Below, piece by piece: positions 39,138-53,206 of a stretch of 64,000 bases of DNA. A program made the position numbers and the translations under genes. The notes under the pieces were generated by a model. The model was given only the letters and a program-made list of their open reading frames with translations. It made no database searches and was not told where the DNA came from. Source of the stretch: Tetrahymena thermophila SB210 (Eukaryota; Ciliophora; Oligohymenophorea; Hymenostomatida; Tetrahymenidae); assembly GCF_000189635.1 (NCBI RefSeq), contig NW_002476246.1, forward strand, positions 124,001 through 188,000, written 5' to 3'. Numbering within the stretch: the first letter of the stretch is position 1; each line of letters begins with the position of its first letter.

Positions 39138-41485
39138 ATGAAAAATTACACAATTAAAGAGTTTTAACAATATAATCACAGTGTATTAAATCCCTTTTAG
39201 CCTGAAAAGTATATTTTGATAGATACTTTAAATAAGCTGCAGGATTTAATTCCAATACTTTTAGAATAAACTAGGTTAGGTAACTTTTCAAATTTATTTA
39301 TTTTTACATTGTTTATGTAAATTATTTATAATATACAGGAATAGATACAGAATAGAGCTTTGCCAAGACCTATGAAGGATTTTTATGCTTGATACAAATT
39401 TCAACTGATTAAAATGACTATCTGATAGATGTTTTAGGCATCAACAGCAAATAAGGAATTAATGAGTGTCTTTCTAAAGTTTTTTTGTGCAAAGACATTA
39501 TTAAAATTTTTTATGCTGGATAATAAGATATTTTATGGCTTAAGAGAGATTTTGATTTATCAGTAGTAAATTACTTCGATGTAAAAGAATGTGCAAGCTT
39601 CCTAAAAAAATCTGATGATAATTCACTTATTTAGCTGATTGATCGCTATTGCAATTACAAATTAGATAAGCAAAAGAAAAAAGAGCTATAAGTAAATAAA
39701 TCAGTATTTATTTATATATATTTTTATTTTATTTATTTTCCAAAAGGTTTCAGAGTGGTCAAATAGACCTTTAAGCAAAGAATAGTTAGACTATGCTGCT
39801 TTGGATTCTCATTACTTAATAAAAATTAGATATGAACTGTTGTGTGAGACTATATAAAGTGTCGGTTTTAAGAGAACTATTGAAGTCATTAACTAAATGC
39901 AGTAATAAACTTTAAAGAAATATGAAAAGAAGAAGTTTGATTATTAGTACTTTTTTGATTTATTTTAGAAATAATTTAAGCATTAAGAGTTATATGCATC
40001 ATAAATTGACAAGTAATCAGAAGTATACAGAATAATAAACGTAATATATTGTAGAATAGCCAAACTTAAAAATGAATATTCATAATTAAATAACTTAAAT
40101 GCTAATAATTTGTTATTGGAACCTTCGCTTTTAGAACTAGCTTTTAAAATTTATGATTTAAACAGTAATAAACTTGCTTTGTTGGAAGATTTAGACTTAT
40201 AAACATTCTAAAATATCAAATATCCCCAATCGCTTATATTTTTGTAAAGCTAAAGGGAGAAAATCATGTTAATTTTGAATTCATGGAATTAGAGTGAAGA
40301 AAAAAACAATTTATTATAAGAGTATGATAAATATGGATAAAAAAAGGCTAGCAGTCACACTGAAAAAGAAGAAAGGAAGCAGAAGAGAGCATAATAATTT
40401 GAGGAGTAGTTCTGCTTGAAAAAAGAACCATACGGAAATTGCTAAATTCTATCACCACTAGGTTTGAAACTTTGCAATTGTGATGAAAAAAAAGTTAAAT
40501 GGTATCTCAATAAAGGACTAGCTACTTTAGTCAGTAGAGAGCCTTACACAATTATAAAATTAAATTTTTAGCCTAATGGAAAGAATCATGAAGAATTAGA
40601 ACAAGAAATTCATTTGAATGAAAACCAATTTTATGCAAGCAAGAGAGAAACTGTTTGTGTAGTCTGTGGAAAAGATGAAAAATTCACTAAATATCATGTT
40701 ATTCCCTCTATATACAGAACTCATTTTCCAAATAAGTAAATTTCATTTCCTTTCTCATAAAATATAAAATAGTTCGATGCATTAAAATAAAATTAAATAG
40801 ATACAAAAGCCATAGATCTCATGACATTTTGTTATTATGTGTGAAATGTCACCAGAAAGCAGGAAAAAACGCAGATTTGTTAAAAGATTAACTATTGCAG
40901 TAATATAAAATAGAAAAACAGCAGTATTTTAAATAGCAAAGCTTAAAATATATGGCTTAAAGAATGTATGCTAGTACTAAGTCATACTTAAAAAGCAAAG
41001 AAAAAATGAATAAAGAAAATAGATAAAAGTGTAAAGAAAACATTAGACAATATTTCGACGAATTGCTCAAAACACCTGATATTTAAAATAAGTTTCCTTA
41101 GTTAAAGGACAAACAATTTAAAGTCTCAACCACTGGAAAAATTAAAATTGATGAAGAATTTAGGAGTTTCTTTTCTAATTTAGAAAAAGACTCTAAAAAT
41201 ATTAAAGATGAAGAAAAACAAAATGAGAGAATTTGGGCTGGATAAAAAGTAGTTGAAAATTTGAAAACAGAAGATGACATTATTTTATTCATAAAAATGT
41301 GGAGACAGCACTTTTTAGATGTTATGCAACCAAAATATTTACCATTTGGATGGAATGTCAATCATAAATTTACAAGAGATTTTGGTAAAGAGTCTGTTTT
41401 CAATTAAATTGAAGGTAATCAAACAGAAGATATCTCCTAACAAAGCCATATAACTGTTTCTGAAGGAATAAATTAGCAACCATGA
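39138..41485 (+). CDS. EXD2-like 3'-5' exonuclease with C-terminal HNH-like zinc domain (paralogue B)
   Basis: Exons 39138-39279, 39339-39691, 39747-40735 and 40801-41485 encode 722 residues. Architecture matches paralogue A: Exo I LGIDTEQSF, Exo II FYAGQQDILWL, Exo III SEWSNRPLSKEQLDYAALDS, helical middle, CVVCGKDEKF, VIPSIYRTHFP, and KSHRSHDILLLCVKCHQKAG with the canonical SHRSHD of animal EXD2. Exon 2 is 353 bp in both paralogues and all three introns sit at equivalent codons and phases, so the pair arose by inverted duplication after the introns were in place. A GLKLCNCDEKKVKWYLNKGLA segment before the zinc region is also shared. Expected activity is trimming of DNA or RNA 3' ends; the substrate is unknown. 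The tail (SHITVSEGINQQP) is not conserved with A. Confidence 0.92.
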
Positions 41486-42449
41486 CTAAAAATGTCCTTT
41501 TAGTTATTCCTTTATTAAAAATAAAAATTAAATAATAAAAATTTTGAAATTAAAATGTAAAGTTATTTGTAAAATTTTATAATTATTTTCAATTAAAAAC
41601 TAAAAAAATAAGTTTTATAAATGAGGAACTTAAAATGTTATTTTGGATTTTAAATTTTTAACCCTTGATAAATAAGTTTAATCTGTGATATTTTTATACA
41701 AAAATATTTTTAGTAAATTAGTTTTAGGATTTTCATTTTTAACAATAAATAATTTTAAAAAAAATAATTATTTTAGCTTTTAAAAATTAAGTTAATTTTT
41801 AATATTTATAAATTTAATTTCTCCGATTTACAAATTTTACTTGAAGTCTTTCTCTTTATCATTTAGATTCTTGGACTTCTTAAAAACTTTCATTAAAATC
41901 ATGTTATCCATCCTCTATATTTTATAAATTTAAAATTCAAATGCAATCAAAAAAGAAATTATCTAAATTGAAAAAATAAATATTATTTGTGAGAAAATAA
42001 GGAAGTATTTAAGTAAATATGGTTGTTATACAATTTATTATATTTTTTTCTTTGGTTATTTATTACATTTTGTAATTAAAGATAAACTAGAAAGCCTTTT
42101 TATAAAATAAATATTTCTTTCTCTTTAAATTTTTTCTAAAATTAGATTCAGATAAAAATTTTGATAAATTTTATAGACAAGCAAATAATTTTGTATCAAT
42201 AACAGAATATGAAGTTAAATTTCAATTAAAAATAAAAATAAAATGAAAAAAATTAGCTTAAAAATAATTTTTAATCTAAGAAATTTTAAGGAATTAAATT
42301 TTAATATATTTATTATATTGTAAAAAAATATATATTAAACTATATACATATATATATATACATACACATTCTAAATAATATAATCTTTTTGTTCTAACTC
42401 CAACAAAATTTATTTTTGATTGATTTAGTAAACACAGTTTAAGAGAATT
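41486..42449. other. Intergenic between convergent genes
   Basis: AT-rich DNA between the 3' ends of paralogue B and the Mpv17-like gene, with a (TATA/CATA)n patch near 42340-42368. A long - strand UGA-free frame around 41520-41900 has random composition and no conserved look. Confidence 0.55.
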
Positions 42450-43037
42450 TCATGAGAAATTCGCATTCGCGTTTTACATTAATTGCTTATGCTTGTGCTA
42501 CATATAAGACAAATAGGTAAACCAAAACATTGCAACTACATTTCCATATAAAACTCTATATTAGATTGGCACAAAAGAGAAGTTAATTATTTATGCAAGT
42601 GGCCAAAGTTTCCATCCACTTTTTACTGTCTCCCATAATTTATCTTAGATACTTTATATACCTTTCTACAATGATTAAAATTCAATCAAATTAATAATTA
42701 TGTAGAAATAACAATTAAACAAAGGAGCAAACATTGTTTAATCAATCACCATCTTTACAAAAGCCCTAGTATACTTTGAGATATCATTAAATCTATAGAA
42801 TATATATCTCTAAGCAAGCACTGGAATTAAATTATGCCATTTATGCAATACTGGTGCAGCAAATAAGGCACCATATATGATGGATTTGAGAGCTCTTTAA
42901 TAGCTATATGTTTCGCTTTTTTCTATATACTTTTAAGCCACAAAATCTCCTGCAGAGTATACAATAGTTGTTGTAATCATTTTAGTCCTCAGTGGATTTG
43001 TTTCTAATTACTTATTAAAGAATTTAAAAAATCTCAT
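42450..43037 (-). CDS. Mpv17/PMP22 family membrane protein
   Basis: A single exon of 195 residues opens at MRFFKFFNKQLETNPLRTKM. The N-terminal Y/F-x-x-x-L-x-x-x-P-x-x-T pattern, the four predicted membrane helices and the hallmark C-terminal block are those of the Mpv17/PXMP2/Sym1 family. The hallmark reads W-K-L-W-P-x-A-Q-x-I-N-F-x-x-V-P-x-x-x-R-x-x-x-x-N, then FWFTYLSYMQHK. Members are small channel-like proteins of the mitochondrial inner membrane or peroxisome, linked to metabolite transport and mtDNA maintenance. The length fits the family (about 175-200). Which organelle is used cannot be told from the sequence. Confidence 0.94.
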
Positions 43038-43649
43038 CAGCTAATCAATCAAACTATGAATCTATCTATCTCTTTATCTATCTTTTCTATTTTATAAAAT
43101 ATGTTTCTATATCTATCTATCAATCAATCTATTAATAAGTGTTTTAATTATCCGTAGTGCACTTTGTTATTAAATTTTTGATGGCTTATTCAGAAGTAAA
43201 TATCTATTTATCAACCAAAATATTATCTTTTTCTAACAAATTTATCAAACAAACAAAATCTACTAAGCAGCTCAAATCTCCTAAAATATGCAATAAACTC
43301 AAACAGATAAATTTACTTATTTTAACTCTCATCTTTTTTTTACTTACTTCATTTTACACAATTTTTTAAATTATATCATTAATATCCTTTTAATCCTATT
43401 TTTAACAATATATATTTTCAAATAAATTAAACATGTTAATTTTTATTAAATGAAATATTTTAAACAAACAAACAAATCAATTAAAAAATAAATAATAAAA
43501 GAAATTTTTAATCCTTAGTTTTAATGGTAGGATTTAGTTTTTAAAACAATATAATTTGTTATATTAAAATCAAATTTTTAGTTATAATGTAGTTTATATT
43601 TATTGATTGATACATCCAAATATATTTTTTATTTCTTATTAAATTGTTT
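43038..43649. other. Intergenic with (TCTA)n repeats
   Basis: The interval between the Mpv17-like start and the 3' end of the TMEM245-like gene includes a (ATCT)n patch at about 43062-43130. The 70-codon + frame at 43157 lacks coding features. Confidence 0.6.
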
Positions 43650-46519
43650 TCAATTATTTTTTTTATTTGATCTGGTCCTTGTGTTTCTTTTGGCAATTTA
43701 GTTATCACTTGGATTGACAAGCTATTATTATTTTTTAGGATTAACACGATTTTGATGAGTTTCAATAGAGGTCTTATCCTCCTTTGGTTCTGATGGCTCT
43801 ACAGATTCCTAATTTTTTTGCTATTGCTAGTCATTATTGTGATCATCTGGAGTTTATGTTTTTGAGGCTTCTTACTACTGAGAGCTACTTGCTTTTTGTG
43901 TTATGATATTAGAATTTAACTTCTTTAGGTTTCCTTTTTTAATTTGATCTATTTTTTTGCTTTCTTGTATTTCTCCCAATACATCAACTAATAGATAAAC
44001 TGAGCAAACTATAAGAGGCCCGATGATTATACCTTTTAATTCAAACACACTCAAACCCATTGCAACACAAATACCTTTTTATTTTTTAAATTTATTTATT
44101 TGTAATATAAATGTTTACAGTATTAAATGTGTCATATCATTTGAAATTAAAAAAAGAATGTTTACCTGTAATAAAGGGATGAACTGCAATGTTTTTAGAA
44201 TAGATAGCATCTATTGAAAGGAGACTTATATGTGCATATCCAACAAAAAGAATGGCCATTTCCAAGATTGAACCAGAGAAGTACAAATATATGCAGTAAG
44301 GAATTGTTATGAAGTAAACAGGAATAATTGGAATAATAGCCAAAACACCAGCTAAGACTGATGTAATAAATGAAAATGGTAAATCAAATATATCAAGCAT
44401 TAGCCAAGTCAAAATTATGTGATAAAATGAAATTTTTAAGTTTGAAGCAAACACTCCTCTAATATTCTTCTCTAGAGAAAATTCTAATTTTTTCTTGATA
44501 TCTCCTTCTAATGGAAGAAGTAACAGCAGTTTATTCAACGAAAACTAAGGTGAGCTTAAGAGGTAGAATAAACTAGTGAGATAGATAATAGTTTATAACA
44601 AGTAGTCAATTATCGAAAACAAAAAAGTAAACAAAGATTAAATTATCCAAATTATTATTTTTTGGATATTTTAATAAAGGTTTCCTCCAACATTTTTCAA
44701 GTTATTCAAGATCTAATATTAATTAATTACTTAGTTAGTTATTTAATTATAGTAAAACCAAATTTTTATTTAATCTTTCAAAAATTTATTGATTCCTGTT
44801 TTAAGAATTTTGTATGTTTTTTTAAGAAAATTTCATAAGAATATTTGAAATGTAAATAATTTATTAATAAAAATAAATACCTCATTAATGTTGAAGTCCA
44901 TTTGCTTAATAAAAATTTGAATATAGCAGACAACAGCTGTAACTTCGTTAGCAGAACTTATAATAAATTGTGGAATATATGAGTTATTTAGATACTTGAT
45001 ATAACCTTCTTGACATAACTCTATATTTTATCTAAATTTATAAGTTGCTTCTTGTTCTTCTAAAGTAGAATTTGTGTTATTAAAGTAGTTATTAACAACT
45101 CCTATTTTAATTCAAAATTCATTATAATATGTAGATTTTTTAAATAAATAAATAATTATTCAGCTAGGCTAACCAAGTAATTTCTATTTAGCTTACTTAT
45201 TCTTTTTTTATCCAAGAAAGAAAATATTGTTATCAAATTATGATTTATTTTTTTGAGTAAAAATTTTAAATAACTCAAAATTCAATAAATAAAATATTTA
45301 TCGATCTTTACTCTCAGCTGATTACAATAAAAATCTAATTTAATATGATAAACTAACTAACTATCTAGTTTAATAACATTTAAGAATAAGAAAATTCTTA
45401 GTTATTCTTTTATTTCTATTAAAAATCTTTTTTTAACGAACACAAAAAATTTATTTTGCTTTTGTCTCATTTTATAATTTTAAGCTAATAAAAAATATAT
45501 GAAAACATTATGATATTACCTTAAAATACTTGGATGGCTGGTAAAAGATTTGACTGACTCATATAAGTATCTAGTTTATCTACCTAGCTTAAAATTTAAT
45601 CTTTGATAAATTATTCATCAAGGTAGGATTTAATGCCTTATTACTCTATTAAGTTATTCACTTCTTTTAATTAGATTTAAAGAGTTTATGAAGCTTTGTT
45701 ACGAATATCTATTATATCCCAAAAGCACAATCCGCCAAAAAATACAAGAATAAAAATTATTGACATCACAAAACCTACAACACAAAGAGTAGAAACAAGC
45801 GAATTGTAAAATTGCTCTTCTTCTTACTCAGTTTTCAATCTTTTTTGTTTGGCTTCCTCATTCTCTACAACAGTTTATTGTAGCTGATTTTTAACTTAGC
45901 TCTTTTTCCCTTTTTTGCCTGAATTTTAATTGTTTTGTTGATCTTATTCGTCAATAATTAACTAAGTAGCATTATCATTTTCAGCGTTTTCTTCAAGGTA
46001 GGCTTTAAAGATACGACGGTAAGTGTATATAAAGAGGCGAATCAATAAATCAAAAAGAAGCAGAGATCCAATAGACACAAAGCTCAAAGCAATACCTACT
46101 TTAGCAACTAAAATGTATGTTAATGTGAGACGTAGCAATGAAAAAATATCTGTCCTAAAATGTTTAATAGAATTCAAAACATCTACAATAAGTTCCCAAA
46201 CGCCCATATAATTGTTCTTAAAATCTGTGACTAAAAGGTATATCCCTGTGAACAGTTGGACTAAGTAATTCTCTTGCAAGATGTTGTTTTTTGATTTGTT
46301 CTTTCTGCCTGATATAATCCAATTCAAAATGTAATCTTTGGTTGGTTTGATGGCTATAGCTGAAATAAAAGAAAAACATAAAACTGTGAGATAATCCTTT
46401 AGCAAGTAATATGTTAATAATAACAGTGCTCCTAAAATGATTAAAAATACTGTAGAAAATATATTAGCTTTTATATTTTCCATTACTAACTTTGGTTTAG
46501 ACTCCACAATCCTTTCCAT
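43650..46519 (-). CDS. TMEM245-like multi-pass membrane protein (AI-2E exporter superfamily)
   Basis: Exons 46519-45520, 45101-44881, 44712-44166 and 44074-43650 encode 730 residues. Hydrophobic segments occur at about residues 20-60 and 115-170, at a VVGFVMSIIFILVFFGGLCFW stretch, and several more follow in exon 3 (IIIWIIQSLFTFLFSIIDYLL; VLAGVLAIIPIIPVYFITIPY). A charged Lys/Gln/Glu-rich loop lies around residue 190-230. The C-terminal core IAVHPFITG...GLSVFELKGIIIGPLIVCSVYLLVDVL matches the conserved end of TMEM245 and the related UPF0118/AI-2E family (H-P, then G-x-x-G-x-x-G-x-x-I-G-P). A hydrophilic Gln/Lys tail follows. The function of TMEM245 is poorly known; bacterial relatives are transporters. 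Intron phases are consistent through the model. Confidence 0.82.
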
Positions 46520-48144
46520 TCCTATCTTATTAATATATCAATCAAATTATAAAATTACAATTTATGTTTGTTTAAACAAATAAAAAAGATACAAGATTTA
46601 ATAAAATCTAATTGGCATTTAACTATTTATATCTATAATAAATTTTAGAACTCATATTTTACATATATTCTGCTTTAATACTTTGTTTATTAATATCTTT
46701 GTAACTAACTAATTAACTAAATAAAAATAAAATAAAATATAATCAGAAAATAAATTCTATTCCCTTTTTAATAAATTTGAATAGCAAAATAAAATAAATA
46801 AATATGCTTAGTTAGACTTTAAAATTTATAAAAATATTTAAATAAAATTTTTTTCATAAACCTGAAACAAAATAAAAGCTTAAATCAAATCATAGTAAAA
46901 ATAACAGTGGAATATTTTTTTTTAATATAAAAATTAAAGATGATGAATGTTAATAATTACCAATTTTTTACTAAAATATTTATTATATTATGAAACTTTT
47001 GAATGAAATTTTTTAATTATAAATACAATAAATATTATTTTCAAACTTAAAAAAATTATTAACAATATTTATAATCGTTTTTAAATATATAACTGCTTAT
47101 TCATTCAAGTTTCTTTGCAATTAAATTTTAAAATCTGCTAAAATAAAATTATTTTCAACAAAATCTAATTCAAAATTAAATTATTGAATAGATTTTTAAA
47201 TTCAATGAAAATAAAATTTAGAATATGTTTTTATCTAATTAATTAAGATTATTTGTAATAAAAAATTAGACTATTAAAGTGAGAAGTAATATAAAATAAT
47301 TGTTGATATTAAAAAGAGCTCAAATTTATACTATTTTTAAATAAATTAAGTGATAATTTAAAATACTGATAACTAGGTAGGATATGTTAAATCAATTAAT
47401 TTAGATCTAAGTAAGTGTTTATTTAAAAATAAGAAACGTAATTAATTAATTATTTGCATAAACATGCTTGAATAAATTTAATTTTTTTATAAATATGAAT
47501 AGTTAATTAGTTAGTTGTAAAATAATGGCTTTGATAAAAAATTTTTAAAAAAATTTATTATAAAATTGATTCAATAATCTTAATAACATTTTACAAAATA
47601 AATGCTAGAATTTTTGTTGCTTGCGTTAGTGATTTTTTTTTAATAAATAAAAAGATTAACGTATAATTTACTGATTCTAATTCTAGGCTGCTTTATTTTA
47701 AATCAGTTACAACGTAAAATTTAATATACTGTATACATACATACATACATACATACATACATACATACATACATACATACATACCACTTAAAAAAAATAT
47801 GATCTTTTTATGAGTTTAAAATAATTAGAAAAGATGATATTGAGGGATTAAAGTAGCTTAGATTATATAAAACAATTGAATTACCTTAATAGTATTAATA
47901 AAAAGTCTTTATCTTAATTACCAAAAAAAAATGAATTAAAATTTTTTGTAAATAATTATTTCAACATAAATTTATTTACTTATAATTTATAAGGACATTT
48001 TATCTTTAAAGACATAAAAATCAAAATATTTTCATATGACATAAAGTAAGTTTGTTTTAATTAACTTTATAATAACTTAAATAAATATATTAATTAATTA
48101 AAATACCTTTTATTATTTATTATATTTAATTAATAAGTTATCAC
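46520..48144. other. Intergenic, AT-rich, with a (CATA)n microsatellite
   Basis: About 1.6 kb upstream of the TMEM245-like gene and downstream of the second LRR gene. The only structured element is the ATAC repeat at 47733-47784. Nothing coding was found. Confidence 0.6.
47733..47784. repeat. (ATAC)n microsatellite
   Basis: About 13 perfect ATAC units. Confidence 0.95.
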
Positions 48145-49833
48145 TCATAATTTTAGCAAAATTAAGTGCGTTAATTTTTTAATTGCTTATTAGCGAATTT
48201 ATTTTTGATTACCACTATAATTTCTCCAATTATTAACGATTTAGTTCAGCTTTTTTAGATTTTAGAGACCTTTTAATAACTACTTGACTCCTTCCTTACC
48301 ATGTGTTTAAAAATCAATGTAAAGGATTAACTATTTTAAACTTTTTAGCTTTCCAATATTTTATCCTAGATCATATAAATCTTGAAGCGTTAATTTATAA
48401 TGATAACTAGTAGATATGTGAAGTGTTTTTAAAAGTACAAAATTTTATAAGTGCTGTAAAATTACAGATGGAATAGAAAATATTAAGCGTCCAAACAATA
48501 ATGACAGGGATTATAAATTAACAAGTTCTTTTAAACCTTCTCCTAACTAGAAAAAGCATTATTCCTTTATTCCTTCATACAGATTTATGTTAAGTTGTAG
48601 ATTTTCTAGATTTTTTAGATGCTTTAAGCCAAAACCAAGTGCAAAAGGTCCATCAGGGTTTTCAAAATTTTCACCATCTAGAGTTAATTTCAGTGATTTT
48701 AAATTATTTAAGAACTAAAATGAGCGGCCAAGATCACATATGATTTTATTTGATTTAGATTAATATCTGTTGAATGAAATTTTTAGGCATAGACTATGAA
48801 GTTCTTTCAAATTTACAAAACCCTCTTAAAATCCTGTAAAATAGCCACTCTGTATATCGCTTTGGTAAATAAATATGTTTAGCTGCTATAATTTATTTAA
48901 GGAAACTAAACCCTTGCCTAGACTCTAAAATCCTTCATCATTTATTTTATCTGAGAAAACAATTAAATTTATTTTTTCTATATTATTGCATTTTGATAAA
49001 GAATGCCCTAAAGATTGACAGGAGAACTACTTGAATTCAATGCATGTTCCAATAAAGAGACATAAATCCTTTAAAAATTAGAACTCAAAATCTTGAAAAA
49101 ATTATCCTAACCCTACATCATCAAATTTGTTAGTGCTACGTATTTTAATTTCAAGAATTCTTAGTATTTTCATTTAAGATATGCCTTGGCCAAGTGCTTT
49201 TATGCCTATATTAGTAATATTATTATATAAAAGAGTAAATTAAAGCTACTCAATTTATTTTAAGTAAGCTAATCCTTCCCCAATTGAAATGGCTCCCTCA
49301 TCACAGATATAATTTTCTTCCAATATAATAGAAAGAACACTTAGATTGCCAAGCTTTTTAAACGCTTCACCAAGAGCCACTCCTCCTTCTTTGTTAACAA
49401 AGTTTTTACTTCCTAACATAATGTGTAATTTTGTAAGATTATTTAAGCAAGATAATCCTCTAGCTATAGCTACGAATCCATTGGTAAATATGCTGTTATT
49501 TTAATCTATTGTTAATTCTAAATGCGTAAGATTATTTAGCTTTGATAAGGCTTAACCAATAGCTTTGGCACCTGCACAATTGATCATATTATAAGTTTCT
49601 ATTATAAGAATCAGGGATTTGAGATATGTTTAATCTTAAAAAGCCTCTGATATCTCTAAAGCTCCTTCACTCTTAATAAATGAATACATTTGAACAATAA
49701 TAAGAATTTCTTCTACTTTTCCATGCTAATTAATCTAATTCTCTATACTAGTCTTAATATTTAATCTGCTCCTTTTGTTATTCGAATCATTTTTGTTCAA
49801 TAAAACACTAATCTTATTATCTTCTTCTTTCAT
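48145..49833 (-). CDS. Leucine-rich-repeat protein, intronless
   Basis: A single 1689-bp UGA-only frame encodes 562 residues starting MKEEDNKISVLLNKND. It contains about 14 LRRs of 30-45 residues, of the form G-x-x-x-L-G-x-x-L-x-x-L-x-N-L-x-x-L-x-I-x-I, for example FVAIARGLSCLNNLTKLHI and GAKAIGQALSKLNNLTHLEL. This is the same Ran-GAP/NLR-like LRR type as the gene at 7910-9706, but with no introns and no acylation signal. It appears to consist only of repeats and short caps. It is likely a solenoid binding protein of the large LRR families found in Tetrahymena; the partner is unknown. The last 30 residues (after LLKGLQNLKKLN) are less LRR-like. Confidence 0.85.
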
Positions 49834-50591
49834 TTTAAGTTTTCTTACAAACTAGATAGATAGATATACTTTTTATTAATTAATCACAAATCAACCAACA
49901 ACTCTCAAAGTTAATCAAAATGAATTAATAATATTTAATATTTGTAATAAAATCTCTTAAATTTAATTAACCTTTCTTAACCTAAAATTAGTGCCACTGA
50001 TCAATATTTAACAATAAACCTCTTAGAAGCCTTCAAAATTTTAAACCTTTTTTTAGTAATTATATTCATTTCTATATTTATAAACTCTTCAATGCGTAAT
50101 GAAAAATTGTGTTAGAAAACTATGAATAAATTAGTTCATTAAAAAATATTTTTCCATCTTTTGATATTAGAATTGATTTTTACTTCAAATAATAATTAAT
50201 GAACGAGCATTACATTTTTAGCTAATTCCTTATAAGTATTTTTAGCAATTAGAGATGAAACACTTTGCTCATAATTTTTAAATCAAAATAGATAGTATCT
50301 ATCAACCAGAAATTAACTAATTAGACACAGAAATACTCTTTATTAGTTACAAATTATTATATTTATTTATAATTTTGGATATATTTCTAATAAATATAGT
50401 CATTTTAAAATTTATTTACTTCAAAACAAAATAAATAAATAAATAAATTAATTACTTTTTTTTAAAAATAAAAAAATGATTTAGAGCAATATATTTTGCC
50501 TAAAAATATTTAATTATTTCAAATGATAAAAATGAATTAAGAGAAAATGTTATTTTAAAAAACTATGTTCATATTGAATTATTCTATCAAA
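49834..50591. other. Intergenic upstream of the second LRR gene and of tRNA-Asp
   Basis: AT-rich DNA with a (TAGA)n patch near 49855-49865 just upstream of the LRR start. No other feature was recognised. Confidence 0.6.
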
Positions 50592-50663
50592 TCCGAGATA
50601 GTATAGTGGTTAGTATTCCTGCCTGTCACGCAGGAGACCCGGGTTCAATTCCCGGTCTCGGAG
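50592..50663 (+). tRNA. trnD-GTC: tRNA-Asp (GTC)
   Basis: The sequence folds as a 72-nt cloverleaf with no intron. The acceptor stem TCCGAGA pairs with TCTCGGA, followed by discriminator G (50663). The anticodon stem CCTGC/GCAGG encloses loop CTGTCAC with anticodon GTC at 50625-50627. The T arm has CCGGG/CCCGG-type pairing around GTTCAAT. A T-tract directly after (from 50665) is the Pol III terminator. The internal A box (TAGTATAGTGGTTAGTA) and B box (GGTTCAATTCC) are intact. It decodes GAC and GAU. Confidence 0.98.
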
Positions 50664-50670
50664 CTTTTTT
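50664..50670 (+). terminator. Pol III T-tract terminator of tRNA-Asp
   Basis: A run of T residues begins within two bases of the tRNA 3' end. Confidence 0.85.
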
Positions 50671-50773
50671 TATTTTGGTATTATCTAAATATAAAAAAAA
50701 CAAAAGAAAAGTATAGAAATATAATTTATTTAATCATATAGATTAAACCATAGCTAGATAGAACTGTAGAGAT

Positions 50774-51193
50774 TCAGTAATTTATTTTCACTTTTTATTC
50801 TTTAGGTAGATTTACGATTGCTATTTTTTAATAAGTTTTACAAAGTTTAAAAGGTAAAGTATATTTCTATTCTACTGGGGGTAGAATAGTAGGGATACCA
50901 CATTTAGCCGTAGGAATAATAGAGAATCCTAGTGTTGTAGATATAACGCCTTCATTAAAGCGTGGAAGTAATGTGGTCAATGACTTGATATTTGGATTTG
51001 AAATTTTAAGTTAAGTTTTCTAACCGAAAGGCAAATAAGGTTAATAGAATTTTCTTTCAATAAGGGTTGATTAAGGTTTTCGTTTTGGATTAGCTACAAC
51101 AATCAGGTTCTCTGTGTTGAAAAGTCTCCCTTCAAAAAAACTCTGTAATTTAGTTGTTAATAATTGTTTATGTCTCTCTTTAGCTCGATTCAT
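50774..51193 (-). CDS. Unrecognised 139-residue basic protein
   Basis: One exon in the UGA-only code runs from ATG 51193-51191 to TGA 50776-50774. In-frame TAA/TAG codons read as Gln. Composition is clearly coding against the AT-rich flanks: G+C is raised and Pro, Gly, Arg and Thr are frequent. The start is MNRAKERHKQLLTTKLQSFF; the middle holds VVANPKRKPQ, FYQPYLPFGQK, NPNIKSLTTLLPRF and SIIPTAKCGIPTILPP; the end is KEQKVKINY. It is basic, with no signal peptide or membrane helix. The short Pro-bounded segments recall microtubule-inner or ribosome-associated proteins, but no family was recognised. The + strand is also open here over a similar span; the - frame was preferred because it has a proper ATG and stop and more protein-like content. 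Confidence 0.68.
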
Positions 51194-52785
<1,592 letters not shown>

Positions 52786-53206
52786 TCAATACTAATATTT
52801 CTTAATTAATTTAGTTTAGGCAACATTAGTAATATCTTCAACCACACCATAACTCATTCTGATTTCTTTTAAAGTATTTTATATATCTTTAAGCATTGCA
52901 TCAATTATAACAATATTCTATGAGAAAGGAGCTGTGTTTCTATCCTCATTTTCATTTTCGTCATCATCATCATACTTTTAGCCAAACTTAAAAAAGCTTT
53001 TATTCTATTTTCTTAACAAATTCATCAAAATCTAGCTCAATTTAACAATTTAACTAATACCATCCATTTTTAAATTATCATCAACATTATTTTATGGCTT
53101 TGCAACTTTAGTGGTACCATTTTTTGAGTTTTTGGGTTAATCATATCTACTAGATTTAAATAATTTCTCCTAAATTTATTCAAATAACTTTCTTTTAAAA
53201 CTAAAA
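52786..53206 (-). CDS. Small acidic protein, 3' coding exon (5' end unresolved)
   Basis: A frame of about 140 codons ends at TGA 52788-52786 and begins at a splice acceptor-like TTTTAG near 53207. It encodes RKLFEQIQEK, a Lys/Asn-rich stretch, FFKFGQKYDDDDENENEDR, then NTAPFSQNIVIIDAMLKDIQ, NTLKEIRMSYGVVEDITN and a final LIKKYQY. The helical C-terminus with an acidic loop looks coding, but no family is recognised. A possible upstream exon (ATG near 53400, on the - strand) would join in phase across a GTATTC...TTTTAG intron; however, that DNA overlaps a G+C-richer stretch that may be regulatory for the antigen gene. It could also be a remnant. Confidence 0.45.

Noticed and set aside
41520..41900. 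Long UGA-free - strand frame downstream of EXD2-like paralogue B
   Set aside because: In AT-rich DNA with one stop codon, frames of around 100 codons are expected by chance. Lys/Asn/Ile/Phe-only content and no homology.
50774..51193. + strand open frame over the 139-residue gene
   Set aside because: No ATG start at the 5' end, runs on into low-complexity DNA, and is less protein-like than the - strand frame.
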